Shown here: positions 1-10,620 of the stretch, piece after piece | Numbering within the stretch: position 1 is the stretch's first letter | Layout of the letters: every line of letters starts with the position of its first letter | Source of the DNA: Ailurus styani | Lineage: Eukaryota > Chordata > Mammalia > Carnivora > Ailuridae | Assembly: GCA_002007465.1 (NCBI GenBank) | Contig: LNAC01000232.1 | Coordinates: 121,778-185,777 of the forward strand | Length of the DNA stretch: 64,000 nucleotides | Reading direction: 5' to 3' | Program-made: the position numbers and the translations under genes | Notes under the pieces: model-generated | Seen by the model: the letters and a program-made list of their open reading frames with translations, nothing else | The model's database searches: none | Told to the model about the DNA's origin: nothing

Positions 1-95
1 GCACCCGCGAGCCCCGGGAGAGCCTGGCCGCCCCTCGCGGTGGCCGCCCGAGCCTGCGGAGCCGGCCGTCCCGACGACGCGACCCGGGCGCCCAG
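1..95 (+). other. Possible partial first exon with 5' splice donor
   Basis: Bases 91-101 read CCCAG/GTAGGA, a reasonable donor, inside the CpG-rich stretch. This would make bases 1-95 the end of a plus-strand, probably non-coding first exon. No partner acceptor can be assigned from sequence alone. A chance donor-like match in GC-rich DNA is a real alternative. Confidence 0.25.
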
Positions 96-180
96 GTAGG
101 ACGCGCCGGGGAGGGGGTGGTGGGCCCGGAAGGCCTCGGTGGGGAGTGCGGGGGAGGCCTCTGATCCCAAAGCCGCGTTT
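1..180. promoter_or_regulatory. CpG-island edge, possible promoter
   Basis: The first 180 bases are very GC-rich and dense in CpG, unlike the AT-richer DNA that follows, so this looks like the edge of a CpG island cut by the window start. Mammalian CpG islands usually mark promoters or developmental gene bodies. No recognisable protein is encoded: the plus frames give only Pro/Arg/Ala-rich low-complexity translation. Which gene it belongs to is unknown. By human synteny it could relate to the NKX2-3 side of the interval or to a lncRNA; that is inference. Confidence 0.6.
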
Positions 181-239
181 GCTTTTTTGAAAGGTCGCGC
201 GCTTTTTCTCAGCCTAGGCTGTAGGTGACGTTTGTAACA

Positions 240-700
240 GCGAAGTTTTCGGACGGGGCGTTTAGAAAATGTATCGAAGTGTGAAACGCATGCAGAAGAG
301 ACGTCCGTGTACCCCCATTGGCTGAATCCTCAGAAGGCGAACCCTGCCGTGAGACCAAACCCCGAGGAAGAAACAGAACATCACCAGCCCCCCAAGGATC
401 CCTTGTTGTCACTGTCCCCACCGTCAAGGACAACCCGTGTCGTGGTTTCTAACAGCACAGATTAGTTTTGCCTGGTTTGGAACGTTATATACGCGGAAGC
501 CTGCAGTACGGACTCTTCTGTGCCTGGCTTCTTTCGTTTGTGACATTTATCGACCCTGCCGCGTGCACTTGTAGATAGCTCGCTCTCATTGCTTAGAGGA
601 TCCCCTCGTATGAATGTGCTGCAGATAATTTATCCGTTCTGTTGCTGATGGGCCTTTGGGTAGTTTCTAGTGTTGGACTGTTAGGAATGGTGCGGCCACA
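240..700 (-). mobile_element. Fossil L1M-type LINE 3' end
   Basis: Diverged antisense copy of the mammalian L1M 3' region. Landmarks are the CAGAACATCACCAGC segment near 376, 'AACAGCACAGATTAGTTTTGCCTG' in two parts near 450-473, GCCTGGCTTCTTTCG near 523, and GTTGCTGATGGGC near 640. The copy is old and carries many CpGs for its age (for example GTGTCGTGG and TATACGCGG), fitting its place next to the CpG island. Confidence 0.8.
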
Positions 701-711
701 GTCTAGAGCAG

Positions 712-862
712 CATTCGGCAGAACTTGATGCGGTGATGGAAATGTTCTCGGTCTGTGCTGGCCAATAAGGTAGCGAGCGCTTGAACTTGAAATGGGGTTG
801 GCTGAGGAATTGGATTTTTAATTTTCTTGAATTGTAATTAATTTAAATATAAAGTCATGCCT
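712..862. mobile_element. hAT-Charlie-type MITE fragment
   Basis: Bases 735-862 follow the common palindromic mammalian MITE whose ends read like TGCTGTCCAATAGAA: GATGGAAATGTTCT, CTGTGCTGGCCAATA, GAGCGCTTGAACTTGAAAT, then the AT-rich centre TTTTTAATTTT...TTAATTTAAAT. A second copy of the same family, opposite half best preserved, is at 30742-30925. The exact family name cannot be fixed without a repeat library. Confidence 0.7.
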
Positions 863-2186
863 GGGGTAGCACAGTTCTAACAGAGGACTGTAGTCAATGT
901 TTCTATTCAGTTTACACCTGGGAATGCAATCGCTGTGTGGAAGGGAATGAACACCAGCTTTCAGATTGTATTGAGCAGTTGTCTCAAGTTGGTGCAGCTA
1001 TTTTCACTCCCACCAGCAATAGAACCACATGCTCCTCAACTCTTAATGTTTTCATTCCTTTTCTTTTTCATTTTAGCCATTCTGCTGAGCATGCAGTTAA
1101 AACGAGGCTTTTGTTTGCTTTTAAGCAAGGTTATGAAAATTGGCACTTAACATAGTAAAGGTGATGATGATGGTTGGAGGGGTTCTTGGGGACTGAGCTT
1201 TGTTATAGGGTCTTAAGTTTACCCTTTCTACCACCCCACCCCTGCGACAGGCCTCCCACCCAATCAGCCTTCTCCCGTGGAAACTGGACCTGGGTTAGCA
1301 GGGCATTAGGAAGGGGCCATGTGTTTGGAGGTGATCCATTCCCACAGCTCTTGTTACAGTATGCCTTCTTCAAATCAGCGGCCCTCTTCCTTCACTGTTA
1401 CTTATTGCAATATCCCCCCAGAGGGGATGATGAGATTGCCTGGAAGGCTACAGCCATGGCACAAAAGCCAGATTTTGTGCTGGCTCAGTTTTAGTTTGCA
1501 ACTTGGCTCTGCCGTCTATAAAATGCTGTTGGGTGTTAACCATCTCTGGGTCTGCTACCTCACTGGTTTGCTGAGAAGCAAAGCAAGCCCTGAGGAGGCA
1601 GCAGCAGATGGCTTACTACGTGTGTGTGTGTGTGTGTGTGTCTTTATAGAAATTCTTTCTAATCCTCAGAATAATCATGTGAATTAGGTATTCCTTCTTT
1701 ACACATGCAGACACTGAGGCTGTGAGACACTGAACCACTCTCTATGACCACACAGCTAGTAAACAGCAGTAAGCCCAACAGGACTTTCCACCTGTGCCAC
1801 TGAGAACAGTTCTGACATTTTTTAAAAATCTCCCTTCCCTGGGTAAACAGAGCCCTGGCTGGTGCAGATCTTGAAATCCTGGATCAAATTAGATGTCTTC
1901 TGTGAAGACTGCCATTAGACAGAACCAAACTGATCATTAGCCACTTGTGTGTGGCTAGTTTAGCAGAGGAATTGTTTGTCATGTTGTAATAACAGTGAAG
2001 TTCACTTTGCGTGATACCCAAGTTCTTAGAAAACTGTGTGCAAAGAGCCTTTTGTTTGTGGGGAGGGAGAAAAATTGAGTACATTTTAAGTTCATCCCTG
2101 GAATTTGTTGCCTAAAACTGTCCCAATGTGAGTTATTTTGTGAGTGAAGGATCCTTTGGAAATATGGATAATAGCACATAGCATTT
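863..2186. other. Intergenic; (TG)n and MIR only
   Basis: No supported gene. It holds a short TG microsatellite at about 1620-1641 and a reverse-oriented MIR at about 1690-1800 (CACAGCTAGTAAACAGCAG). The remainder is non-repetitive to my eye and its reading frames show no domain or coding character. Confidence 0.6.
1690..1800 (-). repeat. MIR SINE fragment
   Basis: It reads as reverse MIR: GACACTGAGGCTGTGAGACACTGAA, shown here in parts, then GACCACACAGCTAGTAAAC, the complement of the MIR core 'tagctgtgtgacc'. Confidence 0.65.
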
Positions 2187-2364
2187 GGAGCACCTGAGTG
2201 GCTCAGTCGGTCGTGTCTGCCTTAGGCTCAGGTCATGGTCCTGGGGTCCTGGGATTGAGCCCCACGTCAGGCTCCCTGCTCAGTGGGGACCCTGCTTCTC
2301 CCTCTCCCTGCTCATGCTCTTTCTCTCGCTTGCTTTCTCTCTCAGTAAGTATCTTAAAAAAAAA
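2187..2364 (+). mobile_element. CanSINE (tRNA-derived SINE)
   Basis: The head GAGCACCTGAGTGGCTCAGT is followed by the CT-rich body and a poly-A tail. The flanks CACATAGCATTT and ACACAGCATTT form an imperfect target-site duplication. It is moderately diverged. Confidence 0.9.
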
Positions 2365-2984
2365 TAACACAGCATTTGCTTTGTAAGTTTGGGTTTTCAA
2401 GTAATAAGAACAACTCAAATATATAAGGTTCATCAACATTTCCCACGTATTTCCTCTTTTATTGAGAAGGGCTCTCATGAAAGTTTCACCTGGACCATCT
2501 TGATGTCCTGAGTTCTTTGGGAGGTCCACAGATAAGTCGTCTATCCAGATGAGAAATAAGTAGAAACCTAGTACCCCAGTGGCTACTGATGGATTCAGGC
2601 TTAACTTGGGTGGGTTTTATAGTCCTTGATCATTCAGTGAGCCTCTCAGAGAGGGGGTTCAAGAGTCAAATGGGTTATTAGATTAGATGAGCTTCGAGGT
2701 TTCTTTCAGCCATGAGATTCTTTTAGTCTGTTATATACCTATAGATGCAGCATAAATTTCAGTTGTACTGGTGGGAAGGACCTCAGAAATTGTTGGAGTC
2801 CAAATTTCTCCTGATGCTGAATCCTGTGTGCAGCATCCCGGGCAAGTAACTGTCCCATGTCCCCTGGCCATCACCGTGGGAGAACCACTCACCCCACCAT
2901 TCCCTAAGTGTGAGAAAGTTCTGTCTTATATTCAGGTGAACATAAAGGTCCTGCAACTTCCGTCAGCATGTCCTACTTTCATTC

Positions 2985-2985
2985 T

Positions 2986-3017
<32 letters not shown>

Positions 3018-3145
3018 AAGTAGGCTTTACACCCAGCCTGGAGCCCAACATGGACTCCACACAGGGCTTGAATTCATGACCCTGAGATCAAGAGCTGAGC
3101 TGAGATCAAGAGTCAGCCACTTAACCAACTGAACCAGGTGTCCCT
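2985..3145 (-). mobile_element. CanSINE, antisense
   Basis: A T-rich tail (CTTTTCTTTT repeats) is followed by the complement of the SINE body and ends in the reversed head CTGAACCAGGTGTCCC. An internal GAGATCAAGAGCTGAGCT/GAGATCAAGAGTC duplication is visible. It is an older copy, judging by its divergence. Confidence 0.85.
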
Positions 3146-4439
3146 TTCAGCTGCTCCTCCTAGTGCCACAGATGTCTACTCCTTTTGCATGTCAGTTCTT
3201 CAAATATTTGAAGCCAGCCATTGACTCCCATGCTTCTCTGGTTGAAACAGCCTCAGGTTCTTTGACTATTCTCTGCTTCCCGGCCATTCTTCAGTGGATG
3301 TTCTCTGGCCCACCCATTTATTCTATGGCTGGGCTGTTCTGGTGTATTCCCCACAGGTAGTCCCTTCCTCACCAGCCTTTGAATACTTCCATCTTCATCT
3401 TCCCATATTCTTCTGAGAAAGCTGAGGTCCACTGGGAGGCTCTCTTGCATGGGTTCCATTCTCCTCAAATTATGTTTTAGTTCCTTAGTCTTCAGAGGAA
3501 TAAGCATCCATTCTCTCTAAAGTAACACTACCTCCTAAAGCCTTGATATATTTTCTTTCCTACTTCTAGAAACAATGCTTCTTATTTTGAGTTCTGAGGT
3601 CCCCCCCACCCTACAATTCAGTATTCTCTGCCTTCCTTTCTTTCACCGTAAAACATGTAGCAACCTTGCCATATTATCTTCTCTTAACACTAGTGCCCCT
3701 TCCTCAAATATCTTTTTGGGTCAGATTTCTGAATATGTGCCTTCACCATCTACTTCCCTTTCCCTCAGTCTGCATGATTCTTACCTCCCAAGTGGTGAGT
3801 ACTGCTGCTCAGTTGGAAGTTACTTTTGTGGTCAACTGGTTCAACTGTTTCCCTGATACCTGATTCCCTTTTCCAGCACTCCTGAGGAGTTAAAGTCCTG
3901 CTATTCCCCCTTAACTATCTGAGACTCATTCTTTGAGATCAAACGACTTCTCATCAGGCTTGTGCTTTCTCACCTCTCTTTGGTGTTTTGCATAGTGACT
4001 TTTTTTCCTGGAAAGTCTTATTGTGGTTTTGACACTCTGTACTCTCCTGATCACTCTTTCTCAATGAGTAGTTATTCCTCTCCCTTCTCCAGCCCCACTT
4101 AATGGAACCCTCCAAGTCTCTTCTGTACTCTTGCTGTCCTAAAATTTGTCTGCCCACACAGTGTCTACTATCACTTTTATACTAAGGAGCCCTTAATCTA
4201 CAGCTTTATCTTGGTCTCCCTCTGATGTTCTATTTTCAAGTGCCTTGGGGATAATTCTACTTGCACCTATACCTTCGTCGTCTCAAGGTCATCACCACTC
4301 CCCCAAACTACTCACATCTCAGCTTCTGCCAGTGGCGTCATCTTTCCTTGTTCTCTTCCCTTTGGTTGGAATCAGTCAATGACTGATTTGCCTGAATGTC
4401 TCTCTTCATTCAGAGCAGAAGGAGTCGGGGAACCTAATA

Positions 4440-4640
4440 CACTGCAGGCACTGGGCTCTGCACATCCTCACCCATTTAATACAGGAACCATCCTGAAAAG
4501 TAAGTGCCATCATCTCTATCTTATGGGTTAAGAAATCAAAAGTTGAGAATATAAACACCTTGCTCAAGGACTTGTCCAGTTTTTAAGTGACAGCTTCCAG
4601 GGTTCAAATCAAAGTCTGATTCTAGAGCCTAAATACTTTA
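4440..4640 (-). repeat. MIR SINE fragment
   Basis: Reverse MIR pattern: CATTTAATACAGGAACC, then CTTGCTCAAGGACTTG and GGGTTCAAATCAAAGTCTGA, the complement of the MIR 5' half. Strongly diverged. Confidence 0.55.
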
Positions 4641-6199
4641 CTGTAATGACCTCCTAATTTTTCAACTTGGGTTGGACAGATCGTGGATAAAACTCATCCT
4701 CATACCAGCACCAAATTCTTTTTCTTCAGATGCTTCTTAATTAAAGGTACCTATGTTTTCTCAACTGTACTGTGGCTCCTCATTGTGGATAGGATCAAAT
4801 GGACTCTTAAGACCAATGGTGAACCCTCATTACCATGCGTAATCAACCAAATTTCTCATTATTTATAAATGATCTGCACAGTCTTCTTACTGTCCCTCTC
4901 CCCAACCCACTTATCTGCCATGCTCGTTCCTGGGGACCGTCTGAGCTCCCACCCTTCTTTAACTCCAAGTCCATTGTTCCCCAACTATGAAGGCTTTTCC
5001 AGCTATCATGGCTCACAGTGATCACATGTCCCAATCTCTTGATATAGACTAAATAGCCTCTGTTGCATAACTTAGTTTTTGATCCAAGTGATTTTATTTA
5101 TTGTCTCATTATCTCCATCCTCAATTATACCATAAGCTTCCTGAGGAGAAGGATCATATTTTATGCTTTTTTCCCATATTGCCTACAGAGATAAATATAA
5201 ATGAAATAAATAAATATAAATGAAATTTAGGAGAAAATGCTCAGAAAAATATTAAGGGTAATATAAGTTAACTATATTATTCTTAAAAATACTAATGTGA
5301 TAGACATTGGCAAAATTTATTACCTGATTGATATTGGGCACAGGTTCACAGGTTCAACAGTCGGCAGAAACTTGAGGGAGTCAAGAAATAAAAGTCAAAC
5401 CCAGAGTACAGTCTCTTCCTTATCCTGTTTAATCCTTAACAATTCCTTCATGCCCTCTCATCATCCAACGCGTGAGAGGAGAGGCACTTACATTGTCCAC
5501 TAGATGATTGGCTTCAAGGACAAGGAACACTTGTCGTTGCCTGTTTAGTTTTTTCAGCACTTTAGTACAATGCCCAGAACATGCTGGATGTTTGATACAC
5601 ATTTGACAAAACAATGAACTGGACATATGACTTGGAGCAGATGCTAGCGTTGTCCTATATTTCCACTTCCGGTGGAATTCTCTTCCTGTTTCCCCATGTG
5701 AAATGAGAGAATGTCAGAGCTAGAAGGATATCAGCCCTCCCCATTTTAAGGATGAGAAAAAGATCCCAGAGAGGAGGGTGTCTGACTCCAGGTCACCCCC
5801 TTCTCTCAGTAGCCTTCTGACATTTTGTCCAATCCAGTGTTTCCCAACTGTATTTCACTAACTCCCTCTTTTTCAATGTTCTGTCCCCACACCTATCCCC
5901 AGCCCTTCTTCCTCTCTGGCAAGTTTCCTTTCCCACATCCCCTGTTCTAGCTCTGCACTCTGCATGCCCCCAATTTGTGTTTAATTCTGTACAACAGTGT
6001 CTCTTGGGAATGTAAACAAAAAATACCTCCAAGGTTGTGAGCACACACACTTTAATAATGTGTGACTGTTTGGGAGGAACACAACCTCTACCAGGAAGTT
6101 ACGGTTCAGAATCTCTTCAGGGGCTCTCTCTAGGGCTCAAATACTCTTTCAGAATTTCCATGAGTCTAGAAACATAGTGAGATTTTTATAATAATAAGC

Positions 6200-6390
6200 A
6201 ATAGTTCAGCTGCCTAAAGTGCCAGGCAGTGTACTAGACAGCCTAGAAGGCTCTTGGCACTTCTGCACTCCATGTCATGATATGTCCACTTTACAGATGA
6301 GTAAACTGAGGCTTAGACGTTTAAAACAACTTGCTTAAGCTTATTCAGCTAGTGTCAGAGCAGGGAATTGAACTGATCTAATTACCTCCT
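6200..6390 (-). repeat. MIR SINE
   Basis: It contains GTGCCAGGCAGTGTACTAGA, CTTTACAGATGAGTAAACTG, AGGCTTAGACG and an ATTCAGCTAGTGTCAGAGC segment, the reversed MIR core in the right order. Confidence 0.75.
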
Positions 6391-7827
6391 CCAAAAAACT
6401 CTTTGAGACACACTGACCAACTGTTGGATGCTTCACTTGGATACCCACGTCCTCTACCATGGCTGCTCTTGGTGAGGTTTCTTATCTAAGAACTGTCTCC
6501 ATGCCCTGGCTGTATCACTGATCCCATGTGTTTAGCCTCTCTGGACCCCAGGAAGCCGGGCCCTCCCTACGCCCTCTAGTGGTCACAGGGAGATGCACAA
6601 CCCTTTCCGGCACTCGGAACCTCTTCAGCACCCTCTGATGTGGGCTAGGGACCCAACGCCATGTGGAGTCAGACTTCAGAGGTGCCTAAGGTCTCCCAGG
6701 CTTCACTGGACCAAGGAAGGAGCTGGATTCTCTGGGTCCTCCACTCCTTCTAGTCCTTTAAGAAAGACCCATCCTTGTTTGACAATGGCCAAAATTAGAT
6801 TAAGAGAGGGACTTGGCATCAGCCCCAAATTCCTCTTCAGAGAGTCAGCAAGAGCAGCTGACTCAGAGTCTGTATAATTGATGTCTATTCTTAGTGTCCA
6901 CAGTTCTTTGTTCATTGACACCCCTGTGCCTGGTGTACTAAGTTCCCAAATGTACTTAGCTTGTGTGCCCTTGAGTAGGTCTCAATCTTTCTGAGCAACA
7001 GTGCCCATCTGGCAATGGGGAACACCTGCCTCAACTACCTCACAGGGATGCAATGAGGATCAAGCCAGAGAGCAAATGTAACATGGGGTTGTGGTTTGAG
7101 GTGGTCGTCCCTCTTCTCCCACCGTCATCTTGGAGGTACTGGAGCCCATGTGCCAATCCAGCCTCCAGAGCTGCTCACAGTCTCTCAGCATTTCTTCAGA
7201 TAAATAACAAACTTGCTCTGAATGGATTCTGGGTCACACAGGACCACTGGAGACTTTGGGCAAATTAGAAAAAGCCATTTCTTCCTCCAAGTAGACATGG
7301 CTTTGCCTGGTGCTTGGCTTGGAGGGTAGATATGGGTGTCTCTTGGCCTGGGCACCCTTGTTTGGTGAATAACCACACAACCAAATGTGGGGGCTTTGGT
7401 ACTACAGGCATCTCCAAATCCCTCTAGTCCCTGAATAACGTGACACTGAATGGGCATGCCGAATGCTTTTATAGGACACCCAAACAGTGTCTGTTTCAGG
7501 AAAAATTCAGCAATAAATAGGTGGCGTGGCCTCTAAGCGGGGGGAGGGAAAGGCCAGCCCTCTGACTGGATTCACTGGCATCCTCAAACACTGGCATAGA
7601 TGCTGCTCTTGTCACTGCCCCTACAGCTCAGAGAGTTCCTTCCTTAATGGACTGCAGTTCCCACAGTGGATTTACGCTGTAAGTCACTAGACGCTACACG
7701 GCGAAGACCTGGGTTTTGGGCAGGGATGAGTTACAGACTTGCCCTTGTTGGGCAAGCAAGGACAAATAACCCGGTGGCGAAAGACAGCAGCCCCGGTGAG
7801 CAGCAGGCCTGTCACGGTGTTTTACAC

Positions 7828-7990
7828 TGTTTTCTTCTCCCTCTCCTCTGCCTTCCTCTCCCCTCCCCTGCCCTCCTCTCCCATCTCTCTTCCTCCTCTG
7901 TCCTCTGCCTCTTTCTCTCTCATCCTCTGTGGGTCGTTCAGTCCTCCCTCTCTCCCTTCCTCTTTCTTCCCTCATGTCTCCTTTTATCCA
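7828..7990 (+). repeat. Polypyrimidine (CT-rich) tract
   Basis: About 160 bases are almost entirely C and T on the plus strand, broken once near 7929-7941 by CTGTGGGTCGTTC. Long homopurine/homopyrimidine runs can adopt triplex (H-DNA) structure; function here is unknown. Confidence 0.7.
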
Positions 7991-8291
7991 TTAACGGACT
8001 CATGGGATTAAAGAGTAATCCATAGCCTTCTATATCATATTGTTTGTATTTAAAAATGAGACAACTCTAACCAGTCATAATTCCCTCGTAAAAATAGCAA
8101 CTACGTTAAATTGATTTTTTTATTTGTATGTAAACAATATTACTTTTTCTGTGCATCAGTGATCTCTGATAAAGAAAAGCGCCCCCCTCAACCTCCTGCC
8201 ACAGACACACACCATTTCTACAATACTAGGGAGGGAGGAAAGAGGGAAGCCAGCAAGGAGGAGCTCATATGATTAGCATCAAGGGGAAGTC

Positions 8292-8880
8292 CTCAGGACA
8301 CCAGCAGCAGGGAAGGTGTATGACTGCAGAACACTGAAGGAGATCCTCTACTCAGGACACCAGCAGCAGGGAAGGTGTATGACTGCAGAACACTGAAGGA
8401 GATCCTCTACTCAGGACACCAGCAGCAGGGAAGGTGTATGACTGCAGAACACTGAAGGAGATCCTCTACTCAGGACACCAGCAGCAGGGAAGGTGTATGA
8501 CTGCAGAACACTGAAGGAGATCCTCTACTCAGGACACCAGCAGCAGGGAAGGTGTATGACTGCAGAACACTGAAGGAGATCCTCTACTCAGGACACCAGC
8601 AGCAGGGAAGGTGTATGACTGCAGAACACTGAAGGAGATCCTCTACTCAGGACACCAGCAGCAGGGAAGGTGTATGACTGCAGAACACTGAAGGAGATCC
8701 TCTACTCAGGACACCAGCAGCAGGGAAGGTGTATGACTGCAGAACACTGAAGGAGATCCTCTACTCAGGACACCAGCAGCAGGGAAGGTGTATGACTGCA
8801 GAACACTGAAGGAGATCCTCTACTCAGGACACCAGCAGCAGGGAAGGTGTATGACTGCAGAACACTGAAGGAGATCCTCT
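8292..8880. repeat. 59-bp minisatellite, 10 identical copies
   Basis: A 59-base unit beginning CTCAGGACACCAGCAGCAGG and ending GAGATCCTCTA recurs with exact 59-base spacing (starts at 8292, 8351, 8410, 8469 and so on to 8823). I see no mismatch between copies; only the final base of the last unit differs, at the junction GATCCTCT/GCTCC. Since 59 is not a multiple of three and the unit holds stops in several frames, the array is not a coding repeat. Perfect homogeneity implies very recent expansion or ongoing gene conversion, so copy number is probably polymorphic; an assembly-derived copy number is the main caveat. Confidence 0.97.
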
Positions 8881-10129
8881 GCTCCACATTCCTGGCTTTG
8901 TTTCCAGGCTCTCCCCCCACCCCGAGTTTTCTGAAGAAGGCAAATAGATCATGTCAGTGCCCCCCAGACAGAAAATGGAGGGCCAAAGAAATTAACCTGA
9001 TTTCTCCAAAGTCACATAGTCAGTTCATGGCAAAACCTTGAGTAGAATCTATTTGTTGAACACAACAAATATAATAACCCAGGGTATGTAATGTGAGGAT
9101 GCTGTAGGAGCGATAAGAATTCGAACAGCTTAATAAGACCCAGTTGCCCCTTAAATGGAATTATGACCTCCAGGGAGAAGCAAGATCATTTAACCGACAC
9201 TCATTTACCAGGTGGACAAAATCAGATTCAACCCCAAAGTCTATAGATTACATGTCAAATTCGCATTCACACACAATAGTTCACTCTAATGGAGGGGCCG
9301 GGGATGTGGGCCACGGACACAGAAGATGATCTGTTTTCCTTTCAGCACTCAGCACACACCCAGTGCCTCCCTCGCTGACATGTTAGACAGCAGCTCCTGT
9401 TTCTCTCGGCCCTTCTGCATCCTCTAAGTACCTCTGCAACAAGCCATGTGATCCCTCTTCCCCGCTAGGCTGTGACATGCAATTAGCAGGCAGTCTTGCC
9501 GACTGGCTTGGAGTTTATTAAGTCCTGAATTTCCACAGCACTTTGTTCACTTTCTTTTTTGAATGGCACCGATCACTTTCTGTACAATCAAAAAAAATTT
9601 TTTTATTTTGTTCAATTAGCCAACAACAAAAAAAATTTATGGAGTATTTACTATAGCCAAGGGCTACACTGGCCGCTAGGAGTAGATACAGTACTCCAGG
9701 TGCCTTCTCTCCAGTTGGTTATAGTATCATGGGGGGGGGTGTTCATTTGTAAAGAACACTTCCCTCTCTCTGAGATGGGAAGTGATAACCTGTGGGTTGG
9801 CCCAACGTGGAGGGGTCAGGACAGACTTCTGGGAGGTGGTGAGCCAAGTTTTGAGGCATGAATAGGAGATACCCAGTGTAAGTGAAGTAAAACTGTTTCT
9901 GTAAAAGTAAAAGTGGGAAGTTGGTGGGAGAAGGGGTTAAGACCTAATCTCCTCTTACTATAAGGATACCAGTCATAGTGGATTAGGGCTCACCCTAATG
10001 AACTCAATTTAATTTAATAACCAACTAAAGTCACAATCTGAGGTATTGGAGATTAGCACTTCAATATATGAATTTGGGGGGGGCACAAATCACATAATAC
10101 CACTTCTATTCTTGTGTCCCTCTCACCAT
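8881..10129. other. Intergenic, mostly unique sequence
   Basis: No gene is supported. The 9380-9560 part is non-repetitive and contains GCAATTAGCAGGC (a TAATTG/CAATTA-type homeodomain site) in otherwise ordinary DNA. Around 9630-9700 a faint L2-like segment may be present. An A/T run lies at 9588-9605 and a G run at 9731-9739. Confidence 0.5.
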
Positions 10130-10620
10130 TTTTCAGGCAGCCGCCAGAGTGATGCCCTGAGAATGTAAGTCAGACTGAGTTACATATTGCTTAAAAGACT
10201 TCTGTGGCTTCCCAGTGTAGCAAAGTGAAATCCAGACTCTTCCCCATGGGCTGCAAGGTATGGTCTGAGGCTTGTGACCTCCCCAGACTCCCCATCAGGG
10301 CACAGCCATACGACCTTCCTCGAGTTTCTAAAACACAGTGCACTGTTTTATACTCCGCCCACTCTTCACCTGACTGCCTTCTACTCAGCCTTCAGCTCTT
10401 GGAGACGACTTCCCTGCATGCCTGGTCTCAAGTAGGCACCCACGGCGATTCTTCTGGCCCTCAGTTCCTGTACTTGGCGGCTCTTTGTAACAGGATGATG
10501 TTATTTCGTGGTTTTGTTTCTTTTGTTTGTCTCCTCCACCAGTCTGCCAGCTTCCAGAGGACAAAGACCATTTCTGTTTTGTTCACACCTGTATACTTGT
10601 CCCTAGCATAGTGCTCCAGA
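10130..10620 (+). repeat. L2 LINE 3' region
   Basis: It shows the L2 3' order: TTGCTTAAAAGACTTCTGTGG, here in parts, GTGAAATCCAGACTCTTCCC, CTCTTGGAGACGACTTCCCTG and GTATACTTGTCCCTAGCATAG. All matches are diverged, as expected for an ancient mammalian LINE. Confidence 0.65.

Larger units (their letters stand above)
3146..8291. other. Intergenic; ancient repeats, no gene
   Basis: No coding gene is supported: reading frames are short and show no domains. Visible content is MIR-like segments near 4440-4640 and 6200-6390 (both reversed) and 6960-7060 (forward), an L2-like 3' end near 5095-5240, a short ATAAATATAAATGAA duplication near 5190-5226, and a pyrimidine-rich tract at 7828-7990. The rest is unassigned. 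Confidence 0.55.

Noticed and set aside
8292..8880. CRISPR-like array
   Set aside because: Repeats are directly adjacent with no spacers, and the sequence is mammalian; it is a minisatellite.
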